DNA from: an uncultured Olsenella sp.
Lineage (GTDB): Bacteria > Actinomycetota > Coriobacteriia > Coriobacteriales > Atopobiaceae
Reading direction: 5' to 3'
Length of the DNA: 41,694 bases
Assembly (NCBI GenBank): GCA_900314495.1
Contig: OMVJ01000022.1
Location: 1 to 41,694 of the forward strand
The notes beneath the pieces are model-generated. The model was given only the letters and a program-made list of their open reading frames with translations. It did no database searches and was not told the origin of the DNA. Made by a program: the position numbers and the translations under genes. This document shows positions 32,448 to 40,152 of this stretch, piece by piece (within the stretch, counting starts at the first letter, position 1; every line of letters starts with the position of its first letter).

Positions 32448-32942
32448 ATGGCTGGTACCGATATCAACAAGCGTCAGAAGCTCATCTCTTGCATCCCGGG
32501 CATCGTCCTGGGCATTATCCTCGTGGCGTGGCCCGGCGGCACGCTCGAGGCGGCTGGCGTGGCCACCGGCATCTCCTGCGCCGTGGAGGGCCTGCTCTGG
32601 GTTCCCGGCGCAATCAAGGAAAAGGACTCCAAGCAGGGCATCCTTGCGGCAGTGCTCGTGGTGGTCGGCATCCTGATGATGCTCAACTCCAAGGCCTTCG
32701 CCAGCTTCCTGCCTGTGCTTATCGGCCTCGCTGCCATCGTCTACGCCGTCCGGAACCTTGTGGGGCTCCAGAACACGAAGGGCAAGCAGCGTGTGGTCAC
32801 CATCATCGTCGCCGCGCTTTGCCTCGTGCTCGGCGCTGCCGTGATCGCCTTCCCCTTTGCCACCGCTTCCGTAGCGCTGGCAGTGTGCGGCATCGCACTT
32901 CTCCTGGGCTCTCTGCTTGGCATCATCGACGTCCTGCTCTAG
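32448..32942 (+). CDS. HdeD-like (DUF308) membrane protein
   Basis: A 164-residue protein with six transmembrane helices arranged as repeated hydrophobic pairs (IPGIVLGIILVAWPGG, LAAVLVVVGILMML, LVLGAAVIAFPFA). This is the DUF308/HdeD layout, linked in enterobacteria to acid stress, although the mechanism is unknown. AAGGAG is 8 nt before the ATG. It is divergent from the kinase-regulator operon and probably controlled by it. Confidence 0.82.
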   Translation: MAGTDINKRQKLISCIPGIVLGIILVAWPGGTLEAAGVATGISCAVEGLLWVPGAIKEKDSKQGILAAVLVVVGILMMLNSKAFASFLPVLIGLAAIVYAVRNLVGLQNTKGKQRVVTIIVAALCLVLGAAVIAFPFATASVALAVCGIALLLGSLLGIIDVLL

Positions 32943-33104
32943 ACCTTCCCACGACGGCATGCTCAAGTACGGTGCCGAGAGGCGCATGGGGGATATCGAG
33001 GCGACTCCCGAGGAAGATTGCCGTCGATCGTTATGGTCATCGAGTCGCGCATGGCTCGTCCCCTCACGCGCTGGGGTTCGTTGCGTGGCTGGTCCTCAAG
33101 CACT

Positions 33105-33749
33105 CTACTCGGGGTTCTCCACCTTGTCGCCCACAATCCAGAAGTCGCAGACCGGCCCGCCCTGTGCCAGCGTGTGCTCGCGGTGCAGGATGCCGTGCTC
33201 CAGGCGGCAGCTGGGGTAGTCGATCGCGCACATGGCGGGCAACAGGTGCAGGAGGCCGTTCGCGCGGCAGAAGTCGTTGATGGGGCAGCGGGTGTAGTAG
33301 TAATAGACGCCGTCCTTGTGGGCGGACTCGTCGAAGTGATACTCCCAGCTGCAGTCGATTTGGTCCAGATGGTCCAGGCGCCACTGCTCGTCGGCGTGGA
33401 AGGTCTTGTCGTATTTTGCCAGCGTCTTGGGGTCGTTGAAGTCCCTGCCGATACCCATGAGGCGCATGATGGGGAGGGCCATCATATCCTGCGCACAGGC
33501 GGAGAAGTCCTCCACGGAAAGCTCGCCGTTGGAGGCCAACTGCATGGAGAAGAGCGCGATGGCCATATAGATGTTGTGCTCCATGGGGTTGTTGCGTCCG
33601 ACGTTGGGCGCCTTGGCCAGGAGGTCTCGATAGATGGGTCGGGCCCCGCGGGCGCAGGTGCGGGCCAGGTCGCGTCCGCAGCGCTTGGCTATGGCGCGGC
33701 GCATGAGCGGCACCACTATGTTGAAGTATGAGGACTTGTACTCGAGCAT
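33105..33749 (-). CDS. ATC hydrolase-like protein, second copy
   Basis: A 214-residue member of the same PF14196-type family as 9842-10453, with low identity. Shared traits are the final HREHTLAQGGPVCDFWI (compare RNHTLCKDGEPCDF) and the Cys-containing middle YYYTRCPINDFCRANG. It lies 50 nt after the second methyltransferase on the same strand with no terminator between, so the two form an operon. Start at 33749 has only an AGAGG-like site. Natural substrate unknown. Confidence 0.75.
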   Translation of the reverse strand: MLEYKSSYFNIVVPLMRRAIAKRCGRDLARTCARGARPIYRDLLAKAPNVGRNNPMEHNIYMAIALFSMQLASNGELSVEDFSACAQDMMALPIMRLMGIGRDFNDPKTLAKYDKTFHADEQWRLDHLDQIDCSWEYHFDESAHKDGVYYYYTRCPINDFCRANGLLHLLPAMCAIDYPSCRLEHGILHREHTLAQGGPVCDFWIVGDKVENPE

Positions 33750-33799
33750 GCTTTAGCCTCTGGTCCTGTTGAGGTGCGTTTCTCTGGGCGCTTCTCCCG

Positions 33800-34618
33800 T
33801 CAGCGCGACGCAGGGTTAAGCAGCATGTGCACCACCTTCACGCGGCCCCACTTGTCGGCGAAGTACATGAAGACACGCGTGCGCAGGGAGAGCCTGCGTC
33901 CCAGCTTGAGCGCATCGGCGTAGAAGCCGTCAACGCTCAGCAGGTCGGTGCCAGCGCGCTCGGCAAAGTCCTGCGGGTCGTCCAGACCGAAGTACATCAT
34001 CGCGTCGGTGTTGCCGGTCTTCTCCACGTACTTGTTGGTGAATTTGAGGCCTTCGGTGTCGGTGGCGTCGAAGACCAGCTCGCCCTGCGGGAAGGCCCGC
34101 TTGAGGTCGGCGATCATCGCCAGGATCTCTTCTTCGTGGAAGTACTGCCACACGCCCGAAACCACAAGCAGGGTGGGCAGGCTGGCGTCCATGCGGGAGG
34201 CCCACTGCATGGCAAACATGTCGCCCGCGATGAGCTCTTCGTTTGCCGCCTGGCCGATGGCGCGGCGGCGCACCTCGACGACCTCGGGCAGGTCCACCTG
34301 GTAGCAGCGAGCCGTGGGCACGCCCACGCGGCCCCAGGTGGTCTCCAGCCCGCCGCCCAGGAAGGCAACGTTGCCAGTGGGGTGCTGGGCGAGGAAGGCG
34401 CTCACCTTGCCGTCGATCACGTGGCTGCGCGCGACCGAGGCCATGCATTCGTACTCGCCCGAGTTAGCCTGGATGGCTTCGCCCGGAATCTGGCTCTCCA
34501 GCGCGAGGGCCTGCTCGTCGCGGAAGTAGTCGGGGAAGCGCTTTGAAACGTAGATGCGTGCGACCAGCGGGATGTAGGTCGTGTCCGGCACGCCGGCGAG
34601 GGTTCGCTCCTGGGGCAT
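33800..34618 (-). CDS. SAM-dependent methyltransferase, LCM-like (copy 2)
   Basis: A 272-residue LCM-type class I methyltransferase. The SAM loop is VAFLGGGLETTWGRVG, followed by CYQVDLPEVVEVRRRAIG and LLVVSGVWQYFHEEEI. It shares the fold and order of motifs with copy 1 (17512-18360), but identity is modest, so it is an old paralogue. The start has GAGGTG upstream. Two GTTAG-N6-CTAAC dyads lie in its promoter. It is co-transcribed with the ATC-hydrolase-like gene. Confidence 0.82.
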   Translation of the reverse strand: MPQERTLAGVPDTTYIPLVARIYVSKRFPDYFRDEQALALESQIPGEAIQANSGEYECMASVARSHVIDGKVSAFLAQHPTGNVAFLGGGLETTWGRVGVPTARCYQVDLPEVVEVRRRAIGQAANEELIAGDMFAMQWASRMDASLPTLLVVSGVWQYFHEEEILAMIADLKRAFPQGELVFDATDTEGLKFTNKYVEKTGNTDAMMYFGLDDPQDFAERAGTDLLSVDGFYADALKLGRRLSLRTRVFMYFADKWGRVKVVHMLLNPASR

Positions 34619-34635
34619 GGTGTCACCTCGATGTG

Positions 34636-34651
34636 GTTAGGTGGGTCTAAC
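34636..34651. promoter_or_regulatory. GTTAG-N6-CTAAC dyad, promoter-proximal site of methyltransferase 2
   Basis: Exact dyad GTTAG-GTGGGT-CTAAC, extended to GGTTAG/CTAACC, 17 nt before the start codon, where it would overlap the transcript start. Confidence 0.7.
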
Positions 34652-34671
34652 CTCTAAAGCATAGCACATGA

Positions 34672-34687
34672 GTTAGAGATGCCTAAC
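34672..34687. promoter_or_regulatory. GTTAG-N6-CTAAC dyad, distal site of methyltransferase 2
   Basis: Exact dyad GTTAG-AGATGC-CTAAC, 36 bp from the proximal one. Read on the minus strand it ends CTAACTCAT like the site before methyltransferase 1. Confidence 0.75.
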
Positions 34688-34709
34688 AACTTGGACGTCC
34701 ATGGCGAAT

Positions 34710-34916
34710 CTAGCGGCTGCCGTCTCGCGCCGCCCCAGAACCCTGCGCGCCTTCTGACCCGCTCCCGCTCGGCAGCCGTCCAGCGCGGCGGAGCGCGTCG
34801 CGCAGGATGAACTCCACCTGCGCGTTCGCGCTCCGCATGTCGTCCTTGGCCCAGACCTCCACGGCCTCCCACACCTTTGGGTCTATGCGCAGAGGGTACT
34901 GTTTGCGCGCGGCCAT
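34710..34916 (-). CDS. Ribbon-helix-helix (Arc-like) protein
   Basis: A 68-residue protein with an Arc/CopG-type fold: the beta strand [19 protein letters not shown], then helix [20 protein letters not shown]. Small RHH proteins of this kind regularly follow SPFH genes in actinobacteria, and here it starts 9 nt after the SPFH stop. It may regulate that pair. The tail is Gly/Ser-rich. Confidence 0.8.
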   Translation of the reverse strand: MAARKQYPLRIDPKVWEAVEVWAKDDMRSANAQVEFILRDALRRAGRLPSGSGSEGAQGSGAARDGSR

Positions 34917-34925
34917 GGTCGCGGC

Positions 34926-35950
34926 CTACTGGTAGAGGGAGCCGGTGTTGAGCACGGGCTGGGCGTCGGACTCGCCGCAGAGCACCACCATGAGGTTGGA
35001 AGCCATGACGGCTTTGCGGTCCTCGTCAAAGTCCCCACGATGCCGTCGTCGGAGAGCTGGGTAAGCGCCATGTCCACCATGGAGACTGCGCCCTCCACGA
35101 TCTTTTTCCGGGCGGCGATGATGGCTTCGGCCTGCTGGCGGCGCAGCATGGCCTGGGCAATCTCCGGCGCGTAGGCCAGGTGGGTGAGGCGCGCGTCATC
35201 CACGGCCACGCCCGCGGGGGCGAGCCTGCGGCCAAGCTCCTCGCGCAGGGCCTGGCTCACCTCCTCCACGTTGCTTCGCAGGGTGATGGCGTGGTTCTCG
35301 GTGTCGTCGCCCTCCATGTGGTCGTAGGCGTAGAGGCTGGCCACGTGGCGCAGGGCCGTCTCGGCCGTCATGTCAACAAAGACCTCGTAGTCGTCCACGT
35401 CGAAGAGCGCCTTGGCGGTGTCGGCCACGTGCCACACCACCACGGTGGCAATCTCAATGGGGTTGCCCATGCGGTCGTTCACCTTTATGCGCTCACCGTT
35501 GAGGGTGCGGGCGCGCACGGAGATCTTGGAGCTGCGGCTCTGAGTGGCGGTTGCGGCCTCCAGGACGGACTTGACCGGATCGCTGACCGTTGTCTCCGAC
35601 GGGGCGGCCTTGGCCACTTTGCCCAGCTCGCCGGAGTAGAAGGGGTTGGCCCAGAGCAGGCCTTGGGCGCGCACGGTGCCCTCGTAGCTGCCGAAGAGCA
35701 CGCACACGCGAGCCTGGCCCGGCTGCAGGGTGAAGAGGCCGGCGAGCACGATGATGCCCAGTACAAGGAAGGGGATTGACGAGAAGAGCGCGACAAGTTT
35801 GATGCCTGGTACAGGCTCCCCCATGTCGTCCGCCGCGATGAGTCCGGCGAGTCCCCACACGAATACACAGACGGTAACGACCAGGATGGCGATGCCTGCC
35901 AGCAGGAACGGCCAGCCCGACCTTGCGGATAGTTGCTTCTCGGTGCTCAT
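34926..35950 (-). CDS. SPFH/band-7 protein, frameshifted near its end
   Basis: A stomatin/flotillin-type membrane scaffold of about 341 residues. Two N-terminal hydrophobic helices (about residues 12-36 and 52-75) precede the SPFH domain, with [34 protein letters not shown] and the C-terminal [20 protein letters not shown]. Translation in one frame is correct to SDDGIVG. The family ending ([19 protein letters not shown] ... NTGSLYQ) follows in another frame, so one base is missing in the CCCC run at 35033-35036. I give the full span. Real mutation or sequencing error is undecided. Confidence 0.8.
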
Positions 35951-36014
35951 GGTGCGTCCAATCACGTGCGAGGCGCCTTCCCCGGCGGAGGGCTTCCCTC
36001 GTTGTGAGACCAGT

Positions 36015-36024
36015 GTGATATCAC
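36015..36024. promoter_or_regulatory. GTGATATCAC palindrome upstream of the SPFH gene
   Basis: A perfect 10-bp palindrome about 65 nt before the SPFH start, within a TGTGATA direct repeat of 11-bp period (36014-36031). A possible operator for an unknown regulator, GntR- or Crp-like in look. Confidence 0.35.
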
Positions 36025-36187
36025 TGTGATACGTAATCCAGCACCCTGCGCGTAATGTGTTGGTAAGCGTGCTGGTGTCTGCGCGGCGGAGGAAGCGGCT
36101 GACCGTGGCAATGGTCGAATGACCCTGACAAACGACAAGGTTATCCTGCTGTCCGCACGGGCTTGTCTCCCCCAGCACGAGCAGGTA

Positions 36188-36620
36188 GCACCCCAAAATC
36201 CGTCCCTATAAGTGCCGTTTATCAAATATCTAAGCAAATTTATCTGGGCTTTTGTGGTGGGTATCAGAGTTATAGAGACGGATTTCGGGGTGGCGCAGGT
36301 ACGTATGGGCGGCTGTGCGACCGACAAACCCGCAGGTGGGAGGCCATGGATTTTGGAGCCCCTCCCGCCCGGTGGAGGAACCGCTCTGTGGCGCAGGGCC
36401 GTCTAGCTGCGGTTTTGCGGGTGCCTTTGCGCCGCAGTGGAGAGACGGCACACCTGGGAGTGGCTCGGGAAGGGCGCTCTTAAGGCCGTCTAGCTGGGCA
36501 AACGTGTCAGAGCCGATTTGGGCCTCGTCTGCGTCCCTGGTGGGCTTGAGCCCCACTGCCCGCCAGAGCGACCGCCACACGCCTTCTGGTGAGGGCGTTC
36601 TTCCTGAATGGTCCAGCCCG
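36188..36620 (+). repeat. Repeat family A, copy 3
   Basis: The core is 36188-36293 with imperfect 24-bp inverted ends (GCACCCCAAAATCCG left, CGGATTTCGGGGTG right). The right-hand tail contains CCGTCTAGCTGCGGTTTTGC (about 36400) and CCGTCTAGCTGGGCAAACG (about 36486), and aligns with copy 1 to about 36620. The rest of 35951-36705 holds no gene I can support. Confidence 0.8.
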
Positions 36621-36705
36621 ATTACGGTAGGACGGGTCGGCATCACCTCTGGTGGCTCCCATTAGACTTCGGCTGCGTGACGGCGGGGGGTGCAGCCCCG
36701 CGGTG

Positions 36706-36900
36706 CTACTCCTCCCAGAAGAGGTCGTCCAGGGTGCGGTCCAGCGCGCGGCAGATGGCCACGCAGAGCTTGATGGTGGGGTTGTAGTCGCCGCGCTCGA
36801 TGGTGTTTATGGTCTGGCGCGACACGCCCACGAGGTCGGCCAGCTTCTGCTGCGAGTAGCCCTTCTCAGCGCGCGCGGCCTTCATGCGGTCGTTGCTCAT
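36706..36900 (-). CDS. XRE-family (Cro/CI-like) regulator
   Basis: A 64-residue minimal helix-turn-helix protein (MKAARAEKGYSQQKLADLVG, VSRQTINTIERGDYNPTI, then LCVAICRALDRTLDDLFW). Its ATG overlaps the stop of the membrane-protein gene (ATGA), so the two are coupled. Such pairs are common in Gram-positive bacteria, where the membrane protein modulates the repressor. Likely binds the two TGTCAA-N6-TTGACA type sites upstream of the operon. Confidence 0.9.
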   Translation of the reverse strand: MSNDRMKAARAEKGYSQQKLADLVGVSRQTINTIERGDYNPTIKLCVAICRALDRTLDDLFWEE

Positions 36901-37391
36901 TCTGCGTCGTCCCCGCTCTCGCCGGCATCCTCCGCCGCGGCCTCACGCGCGTCGAGCCACAGCCGTACCAGGATCACGATGCCAGCTGTCAGGAAGCAGA
37001 GCCCAAAGGCGATGCCCCACAACTCGACTTCCTGGAGCGCGAGGACGAGGTTGAGTGTCCCAGCGATTGCCAAGAGGATTCCAGCGATTCGAGCGTTCTT
37101 CTCGTGCAGGCGGAAGTAAGCCCCGTGCCAAACGTTATAGACCATGAAGATGACACTGCCGACGACGAGCGTGATGAACATGTAGTCACCAGCGCTTACG
37201 GATAGGCCGGTAGGTTCGTCGTAGATTACGCCGCCAACGCCCATCAGCCCGACCATGGCGAACACGGCAAGCTTGTACCCCTCGCCCCTGACGGCCACCT
37301 GCCGCTCGTCGTAGTCGTCGCTCCTGTCTTTGGAGGCAATGAATACGGCGATAAAAGCTGCAATTACCACGATGATGCCAATGATATCCAT
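36897..37391 (-). CDS. Membrane protein coupled to an XRE regulator
   Basis: A 164-residue protein with four transmembrane helices. The N-terminal helix MDIIGIIVVIAAFIAVFIAS is followed by a DDYDERQ motif often seen in XRE-partner membrane proteins of Gram-positive bacteria. The tail is acidic (DAREAAAEDAGESGDDAE). GGAGG precedes the ATG at 37391. First gene of the two-gene operon. Confidence 0.8.
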   Translation of the reverse strand: MDIIGIIVVIAAFIAVFIASKDRSDDYDERQVAVRGEGYKLAVFAMVGLMGVGGVIYDEPTGLSVSAGDYMFITLVVGSVIFMVYNVWHGAYFRLHEKNARIAGILLAIAGTLNLVLALQEVELWGIAFGLCFLTAGIVILVRLWLDAREAAAEDAGESGDDAE

Positions 37392-37411
37392 GAGGGCCTC
37401 CGGTCTCTCGA

Positions 37412-37475
37412 TGTCGGATATACTTGACATTTAGAGAGTACGGCGCGGTGGTGCGAGTGTCAACTATATTTGACA
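37412..37475. promoter_or_regulatory. Two operator palindromes upstream of the XRE operon
   Basis: TGTCAA-N6-TTGACA (37458-37475) is perfect in its 6-bp arms; TGTCGG-N6-TTGACA (37412-37429) matches in four of six. Their centres are 46 bp apart, and the TTGACA arms can double as -35 boxes. They probably mediate autorepression. Confidence 0.6.
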
Positions 37476-37510
37476 ACCTTACCGAGACCTTACCGTGCCG
37501 GAAGGACCGC

Positions 37511-37645
37511 GATCAGTCCGTCGAAGTGCCACAATCATTCCGTTCGGCAAAGAATTGATGACGTCGAAGTACGAGCTAGAAGGCCGGAAATGGGCCCTCT
37601 AGCTCGCGGATGAACGTAATCAATTATTGAACGAACGGACTGATC
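37511..37645. other. Long imperfect hairpin between trxA and the XRE operon
   Basis: Perfect 11-bp ends (GATCAGTCCGT at 37511-37521 and its complement at 37635-37645), a perfect 9-bp inner stem (CGAGCTAGA at 37572-37580 and complement at 37598-37606), and paired blocks between them (AATTGAT/ATCAATT, TCG/CGA). Nearly the whole 135 nt can fold into one rod apart from a 22-nt bulge on the left side. It could be a MITE, a small RNA or the trxA terminator. Confidence 0.6.
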
Positions 37646-37694
37646 CAAACGGCGGATTGATTGCCGGCGCCGCGCCGCGCGGCTACCAGCCTGC

Positions 37695-38006
37695 CTACGC
37701 GATCATTGCCTCAAGGCTCGCCTTGTCGCGAAGGCCGACCGACGTGTTCTTGACCTTGCCGTTCTCGAATACGTACACGGACGGGATGCTGAAGATGCGG
37801 AATGCCTTAGCGAGTGCGCGGTTCTGGTCCACGTTGACCTTGCCCACCTTCACGGTGTCGCCGCGCTCGTTGGCAATCTGCTCGACCACGGGCCCGAGCA
37901 TGCGGCAGGGTCCGCACCAGGGCGCCCAGAAGTCAACAAGGACGGGGCGGTCGGACTCCAGAACCTCGCGCTGGAAGTTGGCCTCGGTGAGTTCGATGGG
38001 TTTCAT
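37695..38006 (-). CDS. trxA: Thioredoxin
   Basis: A 103-residue standard thioredoxin. It has the WCGPC active site (FWAPWCGPCRMLGP, about residues 28-41), KVGKVNVDQN and the cis-proline loop IFSIPSVYVF. It reduces disulfides in the cytoplasm with thioredoxin reductase, which is not in the window. GAAGGAG precedes the ATG. It follows a Crp/Fnr regulator on the same strand, with a GTGAC-N3-GTCAC box between them. Its first 20 residues resemble those of the hybrid thioredoxin at 5247-5639. Confidence 0.95.
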   Translation of the reverse strand: MKPIELTEANFQREVLESDRPVLVDFWAPWCGPCRMLGPVVEQIANERGDTVKVGKVNVDQNRALAKAFRIFSIPSVYVFENGKVKNTSVGLRDKASLEAMIA

Positions 38007-38089
38007 ATTTGTTCTCCTTCTCGTATTCCCGCGTGTGGCGGGGCTTCTCTTGTGCAACTGAATAATCCCAAATCGGAAGATGCCGTTCC

Positions 38090-38102
38090 GTGACTGGGTC
38101 AC
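38090..38102. promoter_or_regulatory. GTGAC-N3-GTCAC box upstream of trxA
   Basis: A 13-bp palindrome flanked by CC and AC, i.e. TGTGA-N5-TCACG on the minus strand, similar in half-sites to Crp/Fnr boxes (TGTGA-N6-TCACA) but one base shorter. It lies 84 nt before the trxA start and after the Crp/Fnr-type gene. Confidence 0.4.
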
Positions 38103-38165
38103 ACAAGGGGAGGGAGAACGCCTGGGGCCGAGCTGGCCCGTCGCTCGGCTAGCGCAAAGCCCGAC

Positions 38166-38831
38166 CTAGCCTGCCAAGGCGTTGAGCGCGCTGTAGTCCA
38201 GCAGCTGGATGCAGCCGCGGTTCATTTTGATGACGCCGTCCTGCTCCATCCGCTTGAGGGAGCGAGAGACGACTTCCCGCGCCGAGCTGATGTTCTTGGC
38301 AATCTGCTCCTGCGTGAGGTGGATGTGGGGGTCGTTTGTGCGGGCGTACTCGTCCAGCAGGCCGTTGGCCACGCGCTGCTCGGCAGTGAGGAAGAGCACC
38401 TGCTGCAGTGCCCACATTGCGTCCGAGAACCGCGCGGCGGTGAGCTCGTACACGTAGGAGTGCACGTAGATGTTCTGCTGCTCCAGGCGCTTGAGCGTGC
38501 GCGAGGGGATGACGAAGACGGTGGAGCTGGCGTCGGCCACCAGGGACGTGTCGAAGGTGAGCTGGGTGATGACGCATGACGCCGTGAGCGGGTCGACGTC
38601 GCCCGGCTCCAGGGAATACAGCGTCACCTCGCGCCCGTCGATGGACTGCATGACCGTGCGCAGGCGGCCGCTGGCCACGATGACCATGCCCAGGCACTCC
38701 GAGTGGTTGTCCAGCAGCATGGCGCCGCGCTCGTAGTGCCTCTCGAACGTGTCTTGCTCGAGCTGGCGCCTCTCGTCGGTAGAGAGGTGCCCAAGGAAGG
38801 GGAGCCTCTGGAGCGCTTCGATCTTGCTCAT
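38166..38831 (-). CDS. Crp/Fnr-family transcriptional regulator
   Basis: A 221-residue regulator. The N-terminal cyclic-nucleotide-like barrel includes FLGHLSTDERRQLEQ and VTLYSLEPGDV but lacks the cAMP-binding RTA(T/S) pattern. The C-terminal winged helix has HIHLTQEQIAKNISSAREVV then RSLKRMEQDGVIKM. A single Cys (ASCVITQLTF) lies where several redox or oxygen-responsive members have one, but no FNR iron-sulfur Cys set is present. The neighbouring trxA suggests redox control. Start at 38831. Confidence 0.88.
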   Translation of the reverse strand: MSKIEALQRLPFLGHLSTDERRQLEQDTFERHYERGAMLLDNHSECLGMVIVASGRLRTVMQSIDGREVTLYSLEPGDVDPLTASCVITQLTFDTSLVADASSTVFVIPSRTLKRLEQQNIYVHSYVYELTAARFSDAMWALQQVLFLTAEQRVANGLLDEYARTNDPHIHLTQEQIAKNISSAREVVSRSLKRMEQDGVIKMNRGCIQLLDYSALNALAG

Positions 38832-39004
38832 GCTGCGCCTCCGTGTTGGAAAACGACGGCGGCCATGATACCACCCTCCTGTGGCTGGGGTCTTGCGGGA
38901 GAAAGGCTTGCTTGGCCGGCTGCAGCCCAGTGGGCGAAAGGCTTGCTACCATGAGAAAGATTTATGCAAGTTACCGTCAATACTGTGGATGATGCCAGGG
39001 GATT

Positions 39005-40094
39005 GTGGTGGCAAATAGGAATTCGCGTCGCAGGTGGCCATGGGTCCTGCTGGTAGTGGCGGTGGTTGTGCTGGTGGTCGCGCCCGCGGCCATCACCTTT
39101 TACGTGCACATGGAAAGCTACGCCCGTCCGCCGGCATTTCGCGATGCTGCGGACATCACTTACGCGGACGTTGATGCAGCGAAGTACCCCCCGGCAGGAG
39201 GTCAGCTTCCCCAGCGGCGGCGTGACGCTGGCTGGCTACGTGTACCCTGCGCAGAACACCGGCGCGCCCGTTGGCCTGGCCATCATCGTGCACGGCCTCA
39301 ACAGCAATGCCGACAAGATGCTGCCCCTCATCACCTACTACCAGGAGCGGGGCTGGACCTGCTTCGCCTTCGACGGAACCGGCGCGGGCGCAAGCGAGGG
39401 AGACTCCGTGCGCGGCCTCAACCAGCAGCGACTGGACCTGGAGGCGGCCATCAGCTACGTTGCCGGCCAGCCCGAGCTTGCCAGCCTGCACTGCGTGCTC
39501 GTGGGCCACAGCATGGGAGGGCACGCAGTGACCAGCGCCTTTGCCGACGGTATAGACCAGCAGCTGGACATTCGGGCGGTCGTGGTCTTCTCGGCTTTCA
39601 ATTCCGGCGTCGAGACAACCGACGTGCTCTTCGACGAGTACCTAGGTCCAGCGGCAACCTTGCTCAAGCCTTGGGTCTGGGTTGCCTACCATACGACTTT
39701 CGGCCCGGCGGCTGACGTGACGGCGGTTGACGGCATCAACGCCACAAGCACGCCCTTCATGTGCGTCTACGGGACTGAGGACGAGGCCGTGCCTGCTTGG
39801 ATGTCGGGCATTCCCGCGCACGCGAGCGAGATCACCAACACCAACGTGGAGCTGGTGGAAGTGGAGGAGAAGTACCGCAACACCCACTCCACCCTGTGGC
39901 TCACGGCCGATAGCGCGCAGTACGCCCTAGAGGTCTGGGACAAACGTGATGCGCTGCTGAATGCCCTAGACGGAGACCCCACGAACGACCCATTCTACCT
40001 GCAGTTTATTGAAGGCGTGGACAAAGATCGCATGTCGCGGACGGACCCCGACCTCATGCAGCGGGTGGAGTCCTTCTGCCGCGATCGCGTGTGA
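39005..40094 (+). CDS. Membrane-anchored alpha/beta hydrolase, frameshifted
   Basis: A signal-anchor hydrolase of about 360 residues. The GTG at 39005 (AGGGGAT site) opens a short Arg-rich N-terminus and one transmembrane helix (WPWVLLVVAVVVLVVAPAAI), then FRDAADITYADVDAAKYP. At the C run 39187-39192 the frame shifts: five C instead of six would join KYP to RQEVSFPSGGVTLAGYVYPA. The catalytic part is intact: oxyanion IIVHGLNSN, FDGTGAGAS, nucleophile elbow VGHSMGGH, acid in YGTEDEAVP, His in NTHSTLW. The TGA stop is the first codon of a family-B repeat. I list the full span; the shift may be a real mutation or an error. Confidence 0.8.
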
Positions 40095-40134
40095 CAATAG
40101 GGAATGACAAAAGGGAAACGTCCCCTATTGACAC
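40090..40134. repeat. Repeat family B at the hydrolase stop
   Basis: TGTGACAATAGGGAATGACA then AAAGGGAAACGTCCCC and CTATTGACACA. The hydrolase stop codon TGA is part of the repeat. Confidence 0.8.
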
Positions 40135-40152
40135 ATCAGCGGAGGAGCGCAC

